Assembly: GCA_963545585.1 (NCBI GenBank)
Contig: CAUUKX010000084.1
Coordinates: 1-8,830, forward strand
DNA: 8,830 nucleotides
Direction: 5' to 3'
Source of the DNA: W11650 sp963545585
Lineage (GTDB): Bacteria; Bacillota; Clostridia; Lachnospirales; Vallitaleaceae
Position 1 is the first letter of the stretch. Every line of letters begins with the position of its first letter. Positions 1-5,883 of this stretch are shown piece by piece. A program made the position numbers and the translations under genes. Under the pieces are notes generated by a model. It was not told where the DNA came from. It was given only the letters and a program-made list of their open reading frames with translations, and ran no database searches.

Positions 1-5
1 AAAAA

Positions 6-11
6 AGGAGG
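6..11 (+). promoter_or_regulatory. Ribosome binding site of the OsmC-family gene
   Basis: A full-consensus AGGAGG stands seven bases before the ATG at 19. It supports that start and is typical of Gram-positive genes. Confidence 0.85.
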
Positions 12-18
12 AAATATC

Positions 19-459
19 ATGCTTACAACTTTTAAGGCAACAGCGAAAAAATTACCAGCTGGCTTGCAGGTAGAAACAGAGTCAAGAGGATTTAAAATCC
101 TGATGGATGAACCAGAGGAGTTGGGCGGTACCAATGTGGCCATGAATCCGGTGGAAGCGGTTTTGTGCGCCTTGGGAGCTTGTCAGACAATTGTGGCAAG
201 TGCCTTTGCTCAGGCCAATGATTTTACTTTTGAAGAGTTTCATGTGGAACTGGAGGGCGATTTGGATCCGGACGGCTTTATGGGGCTGGCTGATGTAAGA
301 AACGGTTTTCAGGAGATTCGCTTTACTATGAACTTTAAAACCCAGGAATCGCAGGAAAAAACGGAGAAGTTTGCCGAGTTTATTGAAAAGACCTGTCCGG
401 TCGGCGATTGTCTGGCAAATGGCGTTAAGTTAGTTAAAAGCGGAGTAAAAAGATATTAA
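19..459 (+). CDS. OsmC/Ohr-family thiol protein (YhfA-like subgroup)
   Basis: This 146-residue protein has the length and pattern of the OsmC/Ohr family: small cytosolic dimers in which two cysteines reduce organic hydroperoxides. The first family cysteine is Cys55, in MNPVEAVLCALGAC (residues 42-55). The second is Cys126, in the CPV motif near the C-terminus. The ALGAC and CPV forms point to the less-studied YhfA-like branch, so peroxidase activity is likely but not assured. The Glu that follows NP directly in Ohr is displaced by one residue here (NPVE, Glu46). Two extra cysteines, Cys50 and Cys131, make CX4C pairs with the usual ones, which is unusual. AGGAGG seven bases before the ATG fixes the start. 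A terminator hairpin follows the stop. The next genes encode a lipoyl-carrying dihydrolipoamide dehydrogenase and a lipoate ligase, a suggestive context because some Ohr/OsmC proteins take electrons from lipoyl groups. Its promoter lies left of the window. Confidence 0.88.
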   Translation: MLTTFKATAKKLPAGLQVETESRGFKILMDEPEELGGTNVAMNPVEAVLCALGACQTIVASAFAQANDFTFEEFHVELEGDLDPDGFMGLADVRNGFQEIRFTMNFKTQESQEKTEKFAEFIEKTCPVGDCLANGVKLVKSGVKRY

Positions 460-484
460 GGCGGTGCCGTAATCGGATAATAAG

Positions 485-513
485 ATAGGAAAGTCATTGG
501 CTTTCCTATTTTC
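485..513 (+). terminator. Intrinsic terminator after the OsmC-family gene
   Basis: ATAGGAAAG (485-493) pairs perfectly with CTTTCCTAT (501-509) around a 7-nt loop, and the 3' arm runs into TTTT (509-512). It lies 26 nt past the stop codon. The stem is A/T-rich and the U-tract is short, so termination may be partial, leaving open some read-through into lpd. Confidence 0.7.
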
Positions 514-562
514 ATATGTCGGTATAGAGCGGCAGATGGGAATGGTGGTTTGCGGGAGATTG

Positions 563-579
563 ATACTTTTAAAAAGTAT
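563..579. promoter_or_regulatory. Perfect 17-bp palindrome, candidate operator upstream of lpd
   Basis: ATACTTTT and AAAAGTAT are perfect 8-bp inverted arms around a single central A. This spacing suits a dimeric regulator rather than a terminator, because no U-tract follows. GGTTAACC (580-587) is a second, adjacent palindrome. It sits about 100 bp before lpd. I do not recognise it as a known box; the OhrR and PerR consensus sequences do not match. Confidence 0.35.
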
Positions 580-612
580 GGTTAACCGCCTGTGATAGCG
601 GAAAGCAAAACT

Positions 613-640
613 TTGCCAGAGAAAAGATAAACCATAAAAG
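613..640 (+). promoter_or_regulatory. Candidate sigma-A promoter of lpd-lplA
   Basis: TTGCCA (613-618, five of six matches to the -35 consensus) is followed after 16 nt by TAAAAG (635-640, four of six for the -10). Transcription would start near 647, giving a leader of about 30 nt. A TTGATA at 560-565 is an alternative -35 but has no good -10 at the right distance. Confidence 0.3.
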
Positions 641-675
641 TCTGAGGAAGGTTTGATAGAATAGGAAGGAATAAA

Positions 676-2331
676 ATGTATGAGATAAAAATGATGGCAG
701 TGGCCGGCAATAAGCCGAATCTGGTCGGCAGCATTGAGGTAAAACTTCAGGATAAGGTGGAGAAGGATCAGGTTTTGCTGACGATTGAAACGGCCAAAGG
801 CAAACGCACGATAAAAAGTAGCTGCTCGGGCATTGTGGCGGCGATTCAGGTCGAAGTTGGAGATGTTGTAACAACTGGACAGACCTTGGTGGAGATAGAG
901 GCGGAAACAGAAGCACCGGCGGCCGATGCGGCGGCAGCCGAAAATAAGGAATGGATTGCTAAGGACGCAGAATTATTGATCATCGGCGGCGGGCCGGGCG
1001 GTTATGTAGCGGCGATTTACGCAGCCATGCAGGGGAAAAAGGTGGTTTTGGCGGAGCAGGCCAATTTAGGCGGAACTTGCTTAAACGAAGGCTGTATTCC
1101 GACAAAAAGTTTTATTGAATCAGCTGCGCTTTATGACCGGCTCCACCATGTATCCGAATTTGGTTTATCGGCCGATCATGTCGCTTATGATTTTGAGCAG
1201 ATAGCGGACAGAAAAGACCGAATTGTGGCTGATTTGAAAAATGGGATTGTGTCTTTGCTGAACAGCCGCGGCGTTGAGGTTTTGACCGGCCGGGCGGAGT
1301 TTCGGGATGACCGGACAGTGGCCGTTTATGGACAGGAAAATTATTTGTTGACTTGTCAACAGATAATCATAGCAACGGGGGCGAGGCAGGCAGTGCTGCC
1401 AATGGAAGGGATTGAGCTTGACTGCGTGATGACTAGCCGGAAAGCACTGGCATTAAAAAAACTGCCGCAGTCTGTAACCATCATTGGCGGCGGGGTCATC
1501 GGTATGGAGTTTGCCTTTCTTTTCCGCAGCTTTGGGGTGGAGGTTCATGTCATAGAATTTATGGACAGTATTTTATCCGGCATTGACCCGGAAGCCTCCC
1601 GGCTGCTTCGGGAAATTGCCGGCCGAAAGGGAATCCAGTTTAGTACGGCCGCCAAGGTGGAAAGTATTAAAAAGGCCGAAAATAATATGGCGATAGTGGC
1701 TTACCATAAGGATGGCGAGCTGCATTATACCGTCAGCGAGAAAGTCTTGGCGGCAGTTGGCCGGGTACCGAATACGGAGGGGCTGGGTTTGGATAAGACC
1801 GGCGTGGAAGTGGTGAAAGGCGCAGTTAAAACCGATCAGTTTTTGCGGACGGCGGTCAGCCATATTTATGCCATCGGCGATGTAACTAATATCATGCAGT
1901 TAGCGCATGTAGCCAGCCATCAGGCGATAGCGGCGGTTGATCATATATTAGGCAAAAATCATATTATGCCCTATGATGCGGTTCCGGCAGTGATTTTTAC
2001 CCGTCCGGAAATTGCAGCGGTCGGTCTGTCGCAGGCGGATCCGGATAAACATATGGTTTCCCGTTTCGATTTTGCCGCTAACGGCAAGGCTTTGGTGAAA
2101 GGCGAAACCGAAGGCTTTGTTAAACTAATTAAGGAAAAAGAGAGCGGACGGATTGTTGGCGGTGTGATCATAGGCCCGGATGCCCCCGTTATGATCAATA
2201 CATTGACTTTGGCAGTCAAGGAAAAAATGAGTGAGCAGGAACTGTCAGCGATGATTTTTCCGCACCCGACCACCGGCGAAGCGCTGCATGAGGCGGCGAT
2301 GGGGCTGTCGATTGGAGCGCTGCATCAATGA
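676..2331 (+). CDS. lpd: Dihydrolipoamide dehydrogenase (E3) with N-terminal lipoyl domain
   Basis: This 551-residue flavoprotein reoxidises dihydrolipoyl groups with NAD+, or reduces them with NADH. Residues 1-77 are a biotinyl/lipoyl-type domain. Its turn reads ETAKGK, where Lys41 aligns with the lipoylated Lys of the usual ETDKA motif. An Ala/Pro/Glu-rich linker (about 76-97) leads to the E3 core. The FAD-binding motif is IIGGGPGGY (102-110), and the redox disulfide is Cys135/Cys140 in GGTCLNEGCIPTK. The NAD motif is IIGGGVIGMEF (269-279), with Glu294 at the end of the second strand suggesting NAD rather than NADP. The second FAD motif is around AIGDV (399-403). The C-terminal catalytic pair is His530/Glu535 in FPHPTTGE. 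A standard E3 is about 470 residues; the excess is the lipoyl domain. AAGGA sits 5 nt before the ATG. It overlaps lplA by 4 nt. No E1/E2 or glycine-cleavage gene is nearby, so the partner is unknown; the OsmC-family protein upstream is a candidate. Confidence 0.95.
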   Translation: MYEIKMMAVAGNKPNLVGSIEVKLQDKVEKDQVLLTIETAKGKRTIKSSCSGIVAAIQVEVGDVVTTGQTLVEIEAETEAPAADAAAAENKEWIAKDAELLIIGGGPGGYVAAIYAAMQGKKVVLAEQANLGGTCLNEGCIPTKSFIESAALYDRLHHVSEFGLSADHVAYDFEQIADRKDRIVADLKNGIVSLLNSRGVEVLTGRAEFRDDRTVAVYGQENYLLTCQQIIIATGARQAVLPMEGIELDCVMTSRKALALKKLPQSVTIIGGGVIGMEFAFLFRSFGVEVHVIEFMDSILSGIDPEASRLLREIAGRKGIQFSTAAKVESIKKAENNMAIVAYHKDGELHYTVSEKVLAAVGRVPNTEGLGLDKTGVEVVKGAVKTDQFLRTAVSHIYAIGDVTNIMQLAHVASHQAIAAVDHILGKNHIMPYDAVPAVIFTRPEIAAVGLSQADPDKHMVSRFDFAANGKALVKGETEGFVKLIKEKESGRIVGGVIIGPDAPVMINTLTLAVKEKMSEQELSAMIFPHPTTGEALHEAAMGLSIGALHQ

Positions 2332-3278
2332 GATATGCTTTGATTGAAAATACCGGATATCTTCCTTATTATAATATTGCTTTGGAGAAATATTTGTTTG
2401 ACCATTGCCGCCAGGACGAGATTCTTTTATATTTATGGGTCAATGACCCCTGCGTAATTGCTGGCTGCCATCAGAATGTGCTGCTGGAGTGGGATAATAA
2501 CTTTTTGAAAAAAGAGGGGATTTATCCAGTTCGGCGGCTGACCGGTGGCGGCTGCGTGTATCAGGACAGGGGCAACTTAAATTACAGCTTTATTTCCCGG
2601 CTGGAGCATAAGGCAGTGGAAAAATGGCTGAACATTATTTTAAATGCCGTGAATCGGTTTGGCTTAACGGCTGATTTGAGCGGCCGGAATGATTTGACGG
2701 CTGGCGGCCGGAAATTTGGCGGTACGGCTTGGCTGGAAGAAGATGACAAGATTCTTTTTCACGGGACTTTGATGGTTGACGTGGATATCGCACGGATGGA
2801 GCGCAGTTTAACGCCCAGCTTTTTAAAGTTTGAAGGCAAAGCAATTGCTTCGGTCAGAAGCCGGGTTGTCAATTTGCGGGAATGTAGTCCTAAGCTGCAA
2901 AGCGAAGACTTGGCGGCGGCGATTGTCAGCAGTTTTACGGAGGAGTATGGCCAGCCGGAATGTTTAAAAATGGAACAAAAAGCGGAATTAGAAGCAGAAG
3001 CGGCGCGGCTGGCGGCGCCGGAGTGGATTTATAATAAGAATGCCAGCGGCAGTATTTTACTGGAATATAAACGGCAAGGAGAGCTGGTGCAGCTAAATCT
3101 GACCGTCCGGGAAAATACGATTACCGGAGCGGAAATCTTTACCGACAGTGTAGATGCTTTGCCTTTAGCGCAGTTGAAAGAGCGGCTGATTGGCGTGAAG
3201 TATATGGAAAGTGATTTTGCAAAGATTTTAGATGAGGTTTTAGGCCGGGGAGACTCCCTTTTTCCGTCGCAGTCTTAA
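2328..3278 (+). CDS. lplA: Lipoate-protein ligase A
   Basis: The 316-residue product should activate free lipoate with ATP to lipoyl-AMP and transfer it to the Lys of a lipoyl domain. Family motifs are clear: RRLTGGGCVYQDRGN (69-83) for lipoate/ATP binding, with GRNDLTAGGRKFGGTAW (119-135), whose Lys129 is the catalytic lysine, followed by HGTLM (145-149) and SVRSRVVNL (175-183). The C-terminal 80-100 residues fit the small accessory domain of bacterial LplA, and the length is close to the E. coli protein (338). The start codon overlaps the lpd stop as ATGA. Only a weak GGAG lies 10 nt upstream, so translation is probably coupled to lpd. The obvious substrate is the lipoyl domain fused to the lpd product. 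The gene ends 4 nt inside the convergent araC-type gene. An LplJ- or octanoyltransferase-like role is possible, but the ligase is the best fit. Confidence 0.93.
   Translation: MRYALIENTGYLPYYNIALEKYLFDHCRQDEILLYLWVNDPCVIAGCHQNVLLEWDNNFLKKEGIYPVRRLTGGGCVYQDRGNLNYSFISRLEHKAVEKWLNIILNAVNRFGLTADLSGRNDLTAGGRKFGGTAWLEEDDKILFHGTLMVDVDIARMERSLTPSFLKFEGKAIASVRSRVVNLRECSPKLQSEDLAAAIVSSFTEEYGQPECLKMEQKAELEAEAARLAAPEWIYNKNASGSILLEYKRQGELVQLNLTVRENTITGAEIFTDSVDALPLAQLKERLIGVKYMESDFAKILDEVLGRGDSLFPSQS
3247..3263 (+). terminator. Weak terminator-like hairpin inside the 3' end of lplA
   Basis: GGGGA (3247-3251) can pair with TCCCT (3255-3259, one G-T pair) around a GAC loop, followed by TTTTT (3259-3263). 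It lies within the last codons of lplA, where no intergenic space is left before the convergent gene. The stem is short, so its activity is doubtful. Confidence 0.25.
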
Positions 3279-4168
3279 TCTTTTCCCGGTGAAGCCTGCG
3301 GGCAGCCGACATATTGCTGCCGGTATTCTTTGGGCGACAGGCCGTATTCTTTGCAAAAAGCCTTGTAAAAACTGGAATAATCCTTAAAACCATAGAGCAG
3401 AGCAGCCTCGCTGATTTCGCAGCGCCCTAAAATGGCGTTGCGCGACATGGCGAGGCGTTTTTTTAGGATATACTGATGCAGCGAAATGCCGAGATTTTGC
3501 TTAAAAATATGGGAAATATGATATTTGCTGACAAAAAATACCTTGGACAGTTGTTCTAAGGAAAGGTCATCTTCCAAATGTTCCTGAATATAGGTTAAAA
3601 GGTTTTGATACAAATTGTTTTCTGACTTGGGTCGGGGTAGAGATTCCGCTTCGTATACACTCCGGTTCAAAAAAAAGAGCAGATCACATACTGTTAGAGT
3701 GAGTTTGGTGGCCTTGCCGAAGCGGTCCGAGGTTCGCTCTTCAATCAACTGAAAAAGCCGGGACTGGATCGCATGAAAACTGAAGATATCAAAATGGTAT
3801 AAATATTTGCCGGTCTGTTCGGCCTGACGGGCGAGATAGCCGTAATCCGGCGAAAGCTGAATCAGCTGCTGATAATATTCGCGGCTGATCCAAAAGATAA
3901 AGCGCTGATAAAAAAGGTCGGAGTTTAAAATCCTGACATGATGCGGGATGCCCGGCGGAATCAGAATCATATCGCCGGAATGGGGAGAAAAGGAACGGCC
4001 GTCGATATCCATCAGGATTTCCCCGCCCAGGAAAAAATAAAACTCATAATAATCATGACGGTGTCCCGGTACGCTTTTGACATCTTTATCGCTGTAATAA
4101 AAAATTTCAAAGTCCTGAGAGATCATATACTGCCGCGGACTGAAAACAGTCTGTAATTTCTTTTTCAT
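3275..4168 (-). CDS. AraC-family transcriptional regulator with N-terminal cupin domain
   Basis: The 297-residue protein has a cupin-like sensing half and an AraC DNA-binding half. The cupin shows GHRHDYYEF (35-43; His36, His38 and Glu42) and IPPGIPHHV (70-78), the usual beta-barrel ligand pocket. The C-terminal half (about 186-285) has two helix-turn-helix units: LSLEQLSKVFFVSKYHISHIF (about 202-222) and a second around ISEAALLYGFKDYSSFYKAF (252-271), followed by GLSPKEYRQQY. I chose the ATG at 4168 because AAAGGA stands 5 nt before it. A start five codons upstream at 4183 has no ribosome site. The gene is divergent from uxuA-uxuB-uxaC, so it probably controls them in response to a hexuronate or pathway intermediate; this is inferred from position. 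Its stop overlaps that of lplA by 4 nt. A cre site about 106 bp upstream suggests catabolite control. Confidence 0.92.
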   Translation of the reverse strand: MKKKLQTVFSPRQYMISQDFEIFYYSDKDVKSVPGHRHDYYEFYFFLGGEILMDIDGRSFSPHSGDMILIPPGIPHHVRILNSDLFYQRFIFWISREYYQQLIQLSPDYGYLARQAEQTGKYLYHFDIFSFHAIQSRLFQLIEERTSDRFGKATKLTLTVCDLLFFLNRSVYEAESLPRPKSENNLYQNLLTYIQEHLEDDLSLEQLSKVFFVSKYHISHIFKQNLGISLHQYILKKRLAMSRNAILGRCEISEAALLYGFKDYSSFYKAFCKEYGLSPKEYRQQYVGCPQASPGKD

Positions 4169-4173
4169 ACGAT

Positions 4174-4179
4174 TCCTTT
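4174..4179 (-). promoter_or_regulatory. Ribosome binding site that sets the AraC-type start
   Basis: On the - strand AAAGGA is followed by a 5-nt spacer (ATCGT) and the ATG at 4168. The alternative ATG at 4183 precedes this site and lacks one of its own, so the shorter protein beginning MKKKL is preferred. Confidence 0.75.
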
Positions 4180-4273
4180 CCATCAGCCGGTGATTTCTGT
4201 TGCCGGGTCAATCTTTTTAACGCAGTTTTTTCCTGCCGTTTGCTTTTTTGTCTGTAGCCAGTCAAGTAAAAGC

Positions 4274-4287
4274 TGCAAGCGTTTACA
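4274..4287. promoter_or_regulatory. cre site (CcpA or other LacI-family operator)
   Basis: TGCAAGCGTTTACA matches every position of the cre core consensus TGNNARCGNWWWCA. On the - strand it lies about 40-50 nt downstream of the candidate araC-type promoter start, a position used for roadblock repression. It is about 100 bp upstream of the uxuA -10 box, so it could act on either gene. CcpA is the likely ligand, but LacI-family sugar regulators bind similar sequences. Confidence 0.65.
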
Positions 4288-4331
4288 CCTGTAATTTCTC
4301 GACATTGCGGCGAATGATAAGGGATTTCCTT

Positions 4332-4360
4332 AATGTAACAACAATATCATAAAACCGCAA
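4332..4360 (-). promoter_or_regulatory. Candidate promoter of the AraC-type gene
   Basis: On the - strand TTGCGG (4360-4355) and TACATT (4337-4332) are separated by exactly 17 nt. The match is three of six at -35 and four of six at -10, so this is a weak promoter at best. It would give a leader of about 155 nt. Confidence 0.35.
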
Positions 4361-4381
4361 TTTTTGCAATGTGAATCACAA

Positions 4382-4387
4382 TATAAT
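4382..4387 (+). promoter_or_regulatory. Candidate -10 box of the uxuA-uxuB-uxaC operon
   Basis: A consensus TATAAT lies at 4382-4387, but the region 16-18 nt upstream (ATTTTT) is a poor -35. A consensus -10 with a poor -35 is typical of promoters that need an activator, which fits an adjacent AraC-type regulator. TATACT at 4413-4418 is a second possible -10, also without a good -35. Confidence 0.4.
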
Positions 4388-4432
4388 CAATGGCTTTTTT
4401 TAGGGAAAGCGCTATACTGAAAGGAACAGGAA

Positions 4433-4507
4433 ATGGAATTTGGCTATGCTGGATTCCTGATTTTAATAAACAGCAGCAGTTCCGGTAAGCCATTTGCAAT
4501 TCGCTGA
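4433..4507 (+). CDS. Possible 24-codon leader peptide upstream of uxuA
   Basis: An ATG at 4433 opens a 24-residue frame ending in TGA at 4505-4507. AAAGGA (4420-4425) stands 7 nt before the ATG, as good a ribosome site as those of the real genes here. The peptide begins MEFGYAGFLILIN, is hydrophobic in its first half, then has four serines and a KPFAIR tail. If transcription starts just after the TATAAT box at 4382, this would be the first frame of the uxu transcript. I recognise no homologue; it could be a leader peptide, a small membrane peptide or chance. Confidence 0.3.
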   Translation: MEFGYAGFLILINSSSSGKPFAIR

Positions 4508-4561
4508 AATGTCAACGAATTATAAGTGTGAGCCTTAAACAAATGGATATTTATGCTTGCT

Positions 4562-4584
4562 GCTTTCCATGAAAGCGAGCTTTC
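4562..4584 (+). other. Two mutually exclusive hairpins in the uxuA leader
   Basis: GCTTTC (4562-4567), GAAAGC (4571-4576) and GCTTTC (4579-4584) lie in a row. The middle segment is perfectly complementary to both flanks, so it can form either of two small hairpins. It lies about 90 nt before the uxuA start. Alternatively the palindromes are a protein-binding site. Confidence 0.35.
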
Positions 4585-4659
4585 CGGTGGTATTAAGCTA
4601 AATATCTGTTAAATTTGCTGCACAACAAGCAGAAGCCAGCGGCGAAAAACGCCGGGAAA

Positions 4660-4666
4660 GAGAGGA
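4660..4666 (+). promoter_or_regulatory. Ribosome binding site that sets the uxuA start
   Basis: GAGAGGA ends 8 nt before the ATG at 4675. The same frame is open back to a TTG at 4615, but that codon lacks a ribosome site and the added residues do not resemble UxuA. Confidence 0.7.
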
Positions 4667-4674
4667 ACAGCAGT

Positions 4675-5748
4675 ATGGAAATGACGCTGAGATGGTACGG
4701 GAGCAAATTTGACACGGTTACACTCAAGCAGATCCGCCAGATTCCGGGGGTAACCGGTGTGATTACGACTTTATACGATACAACGCCGGGCGAGGTCTGG
4801 AGCCGGGAACGGATTCGGGAGCTGAAGGAAGAAGTGGCGGCGGCCGGTATGCATATCGCGGGAATTGAGAGCGTCAATGTGCATGACGCGATTAAGATTG
4901 GGAGTGCCGATCGGGATCAATATGTTGATAACTATATTGAAACGCTTCGTCATTTGGGGCAGGAGGATATTCATCTGGTCTGCTATAATTTTATGCCGGT
5001 CTTTGACTGGACGAGAACGGAGTTAGCCAGAGTGCGGCCGGACGGCTCGACGGTGCTGGCTTACACCCAAGACTCGGTGGATGCACTTGACCCGGAAAAA
5101 ATGTTCGCCTCGATTGCCGGCGATACCAATGGTACGATTATGCCGGGCTGGGAGCCAGAGCGCATGGCCAGAGTCAAAGAATTGTTTGCTATGTATAAAG
5201 AGGTAGATGATGAAAAGTTGTTTACCAATCTTCAGTATTTCATAGAGCGGATTATGCCGGTTTGCAATGAATATGATATCAAAATGGCAATTCATCCCGA
5301 TGACCCGGCTTGGAGCGTATTTGGTCTGCCACGGATTATTATTAATAAGGAAAATATTCTGCGTTTGATGAAAATGGTGGATGACCCGCATAACGGCGTT
5401 ACTTTCTGCTCCGGTTCTTACGGCACCAATCTGGAAAATAATTTGCCAGAAATGATTCGGGCGCTGAAGGGGCGGATTCACTTTGCTCATGTCCGCAATC
5501 TCAAGTTCCACAGCCCGACCAATTTTGAAGAAGCGGCGCACTTATCCAGCGACGGTGATTTTGATATGTATGAGATCATGCGGGCTTTATATGAGACTGG
5601 CTTTACCGGCCCGATTCGGCCCGACCATGGCCGGATGATTTGGGATGAAGTGGCGATGCCCGGCTACGGTTTATATGACCGGGCGCTGGGAGCAACATAT
5701 TTAAACGGCTTATGGGAGGCTATCGATAAGGCGCACCGGGCAAAATAA
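4675..5748 (+). CDS. uxuA: Mannonate dehydratase
   Basis: The 357-residue enzyme dehydrates D-mannonate to 2-keto-3-deoxy-D-gluconate in the cytosol, a Mn/Fe-dependent step on a TIM-barrel fold. The start MEMTLRWYG matches the conserved N-terminus of UxuA. The putative metal and active-site residues are visible: His207 in MAIHPDDP, Cys245 in TFCSGSYGTN, His272 in HFAHVRN, and Asp317/His318 in RPDHGR. The length matches the Gram-positive type (about 350-360) rather than the E. coli type (394). It is the first enzyme gene of the hexuronate operon and takes the product of UxuB. A 141-nt gap without a clear terminator separates it from uxuB, so co-transcription is likely. Control by the divergent AraC-type protein and the cre site is inferred. 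Confidence 0.95.
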   Translation: MEMTLRWYGSKFDTVTLKQIRQIPGVTGVITTLYDTTPGEVWSRERIRELKEEVAAAGMHIAGIESVNVHDAIKIGSADRDQYVDNYIETLRHLGQEDIHLVCYNFMPVFDWTRTELARVRPDGSTVLAYTQDSVDALDPEKMFASIAGDTNGTIMPGWEPERMARVKELFAMYKEVDDEKLFTNLQYFIERIMPVCNEYDIKMAIHPDDPAWSVFGLPRIIINKENILRLMKMVDDPHNGVTFCSGSYGTNLENNLPEMIRALKGRIHFAHVRNLKFHSPTNFEEAAHLSSDGDFDMYEIMRALYETGFTGPIRPDHGRMIWDEVAMPGYGLYDRALGATYLNGLWEAIDKAHRAK

Positions 5749-5877
5749 TATGGTTGCCGGACGGCTTACAGCCGGACAGGGCGAAAAGGATGCCGGTGGC
5801 GGAAAAAACGGCGTGCCGGAACAGAGCAAGAGGCCGGGTCAAGGGCAGTGCGGCAAAAGAAACAGAGTGAAAGGACG

Positions 5878-5883
5878 AAGGAG
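5878..5883 (+). promoter_or_regulatory. Ribosome binding site that sets the uxuB start
   Basis: AAGGAG stands 6 nt before the ATG at 5890. An in-frame GTG at 5848 would add 14 mostly basic residues and has no such site. Confidence 0.75.

Larger units (their letters stand above)
4184..4674. promoter_or_regulatory. Divergent control region between the AraC-type gene and uxuA
   Basis: This 491-nt stretch has no long gene. It contains a cre site (4274-4287), back-to-back candidate promoters (4332-4360 on the - strand; -10 at 4382-4387 on the + strand), a possible 24-codon ORF (4433-4507), the inverted repeat AATTCG-N12-CGAATT (4498-4521), and the set GCTTTC/GAAAGC/GCTTTC (4562-4584). TTTGCAAT occurs twice as a direct repeat (4363-4370 and 4493-4500). 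The leader before uxuA would be about 280 nt if the TATAAT box is used, which is long enough for regulation after initiation. I find no recognisable riboswitch. Confidence 0.7.

Noticed and set aside
593..606. cre-like TGATAGCGGAAAGC upstream of lpd
   Set aside because: The first half fits but the final CA of the consensus is absent, and nothing links lpd to carbon catabolite control.
569..916. 115-codon frame on the - strand across the lpd start
   Set aside because: It lies opposite the lpd leader and the lipoyl domain, has low-complexity Pro/Ser/Leu-rich composition and no recognisable domain; treated as a shadow of lpd.
4403..4418. Second cre-like site GGGAAAGCGCTATACT
   Set aside because: It fits only the central AAGCG part; the flanking TG and CA positions of the consensus are missing.
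4615..4674. Longer uxuA reading frame from TTG
   Set aside because: The TTG has no ribosome site and the 20 extra residues are unlike UxuA; the ATG at 4675 has GAGAGGA upstream and gives the family N-terminus.
5023..5541. 172-codon frame on the - strand inside uxuA
   Set aside because: It is fully antisense to conserved UxuA coding sequence, and no protein family is recognisable; a shadow frame.
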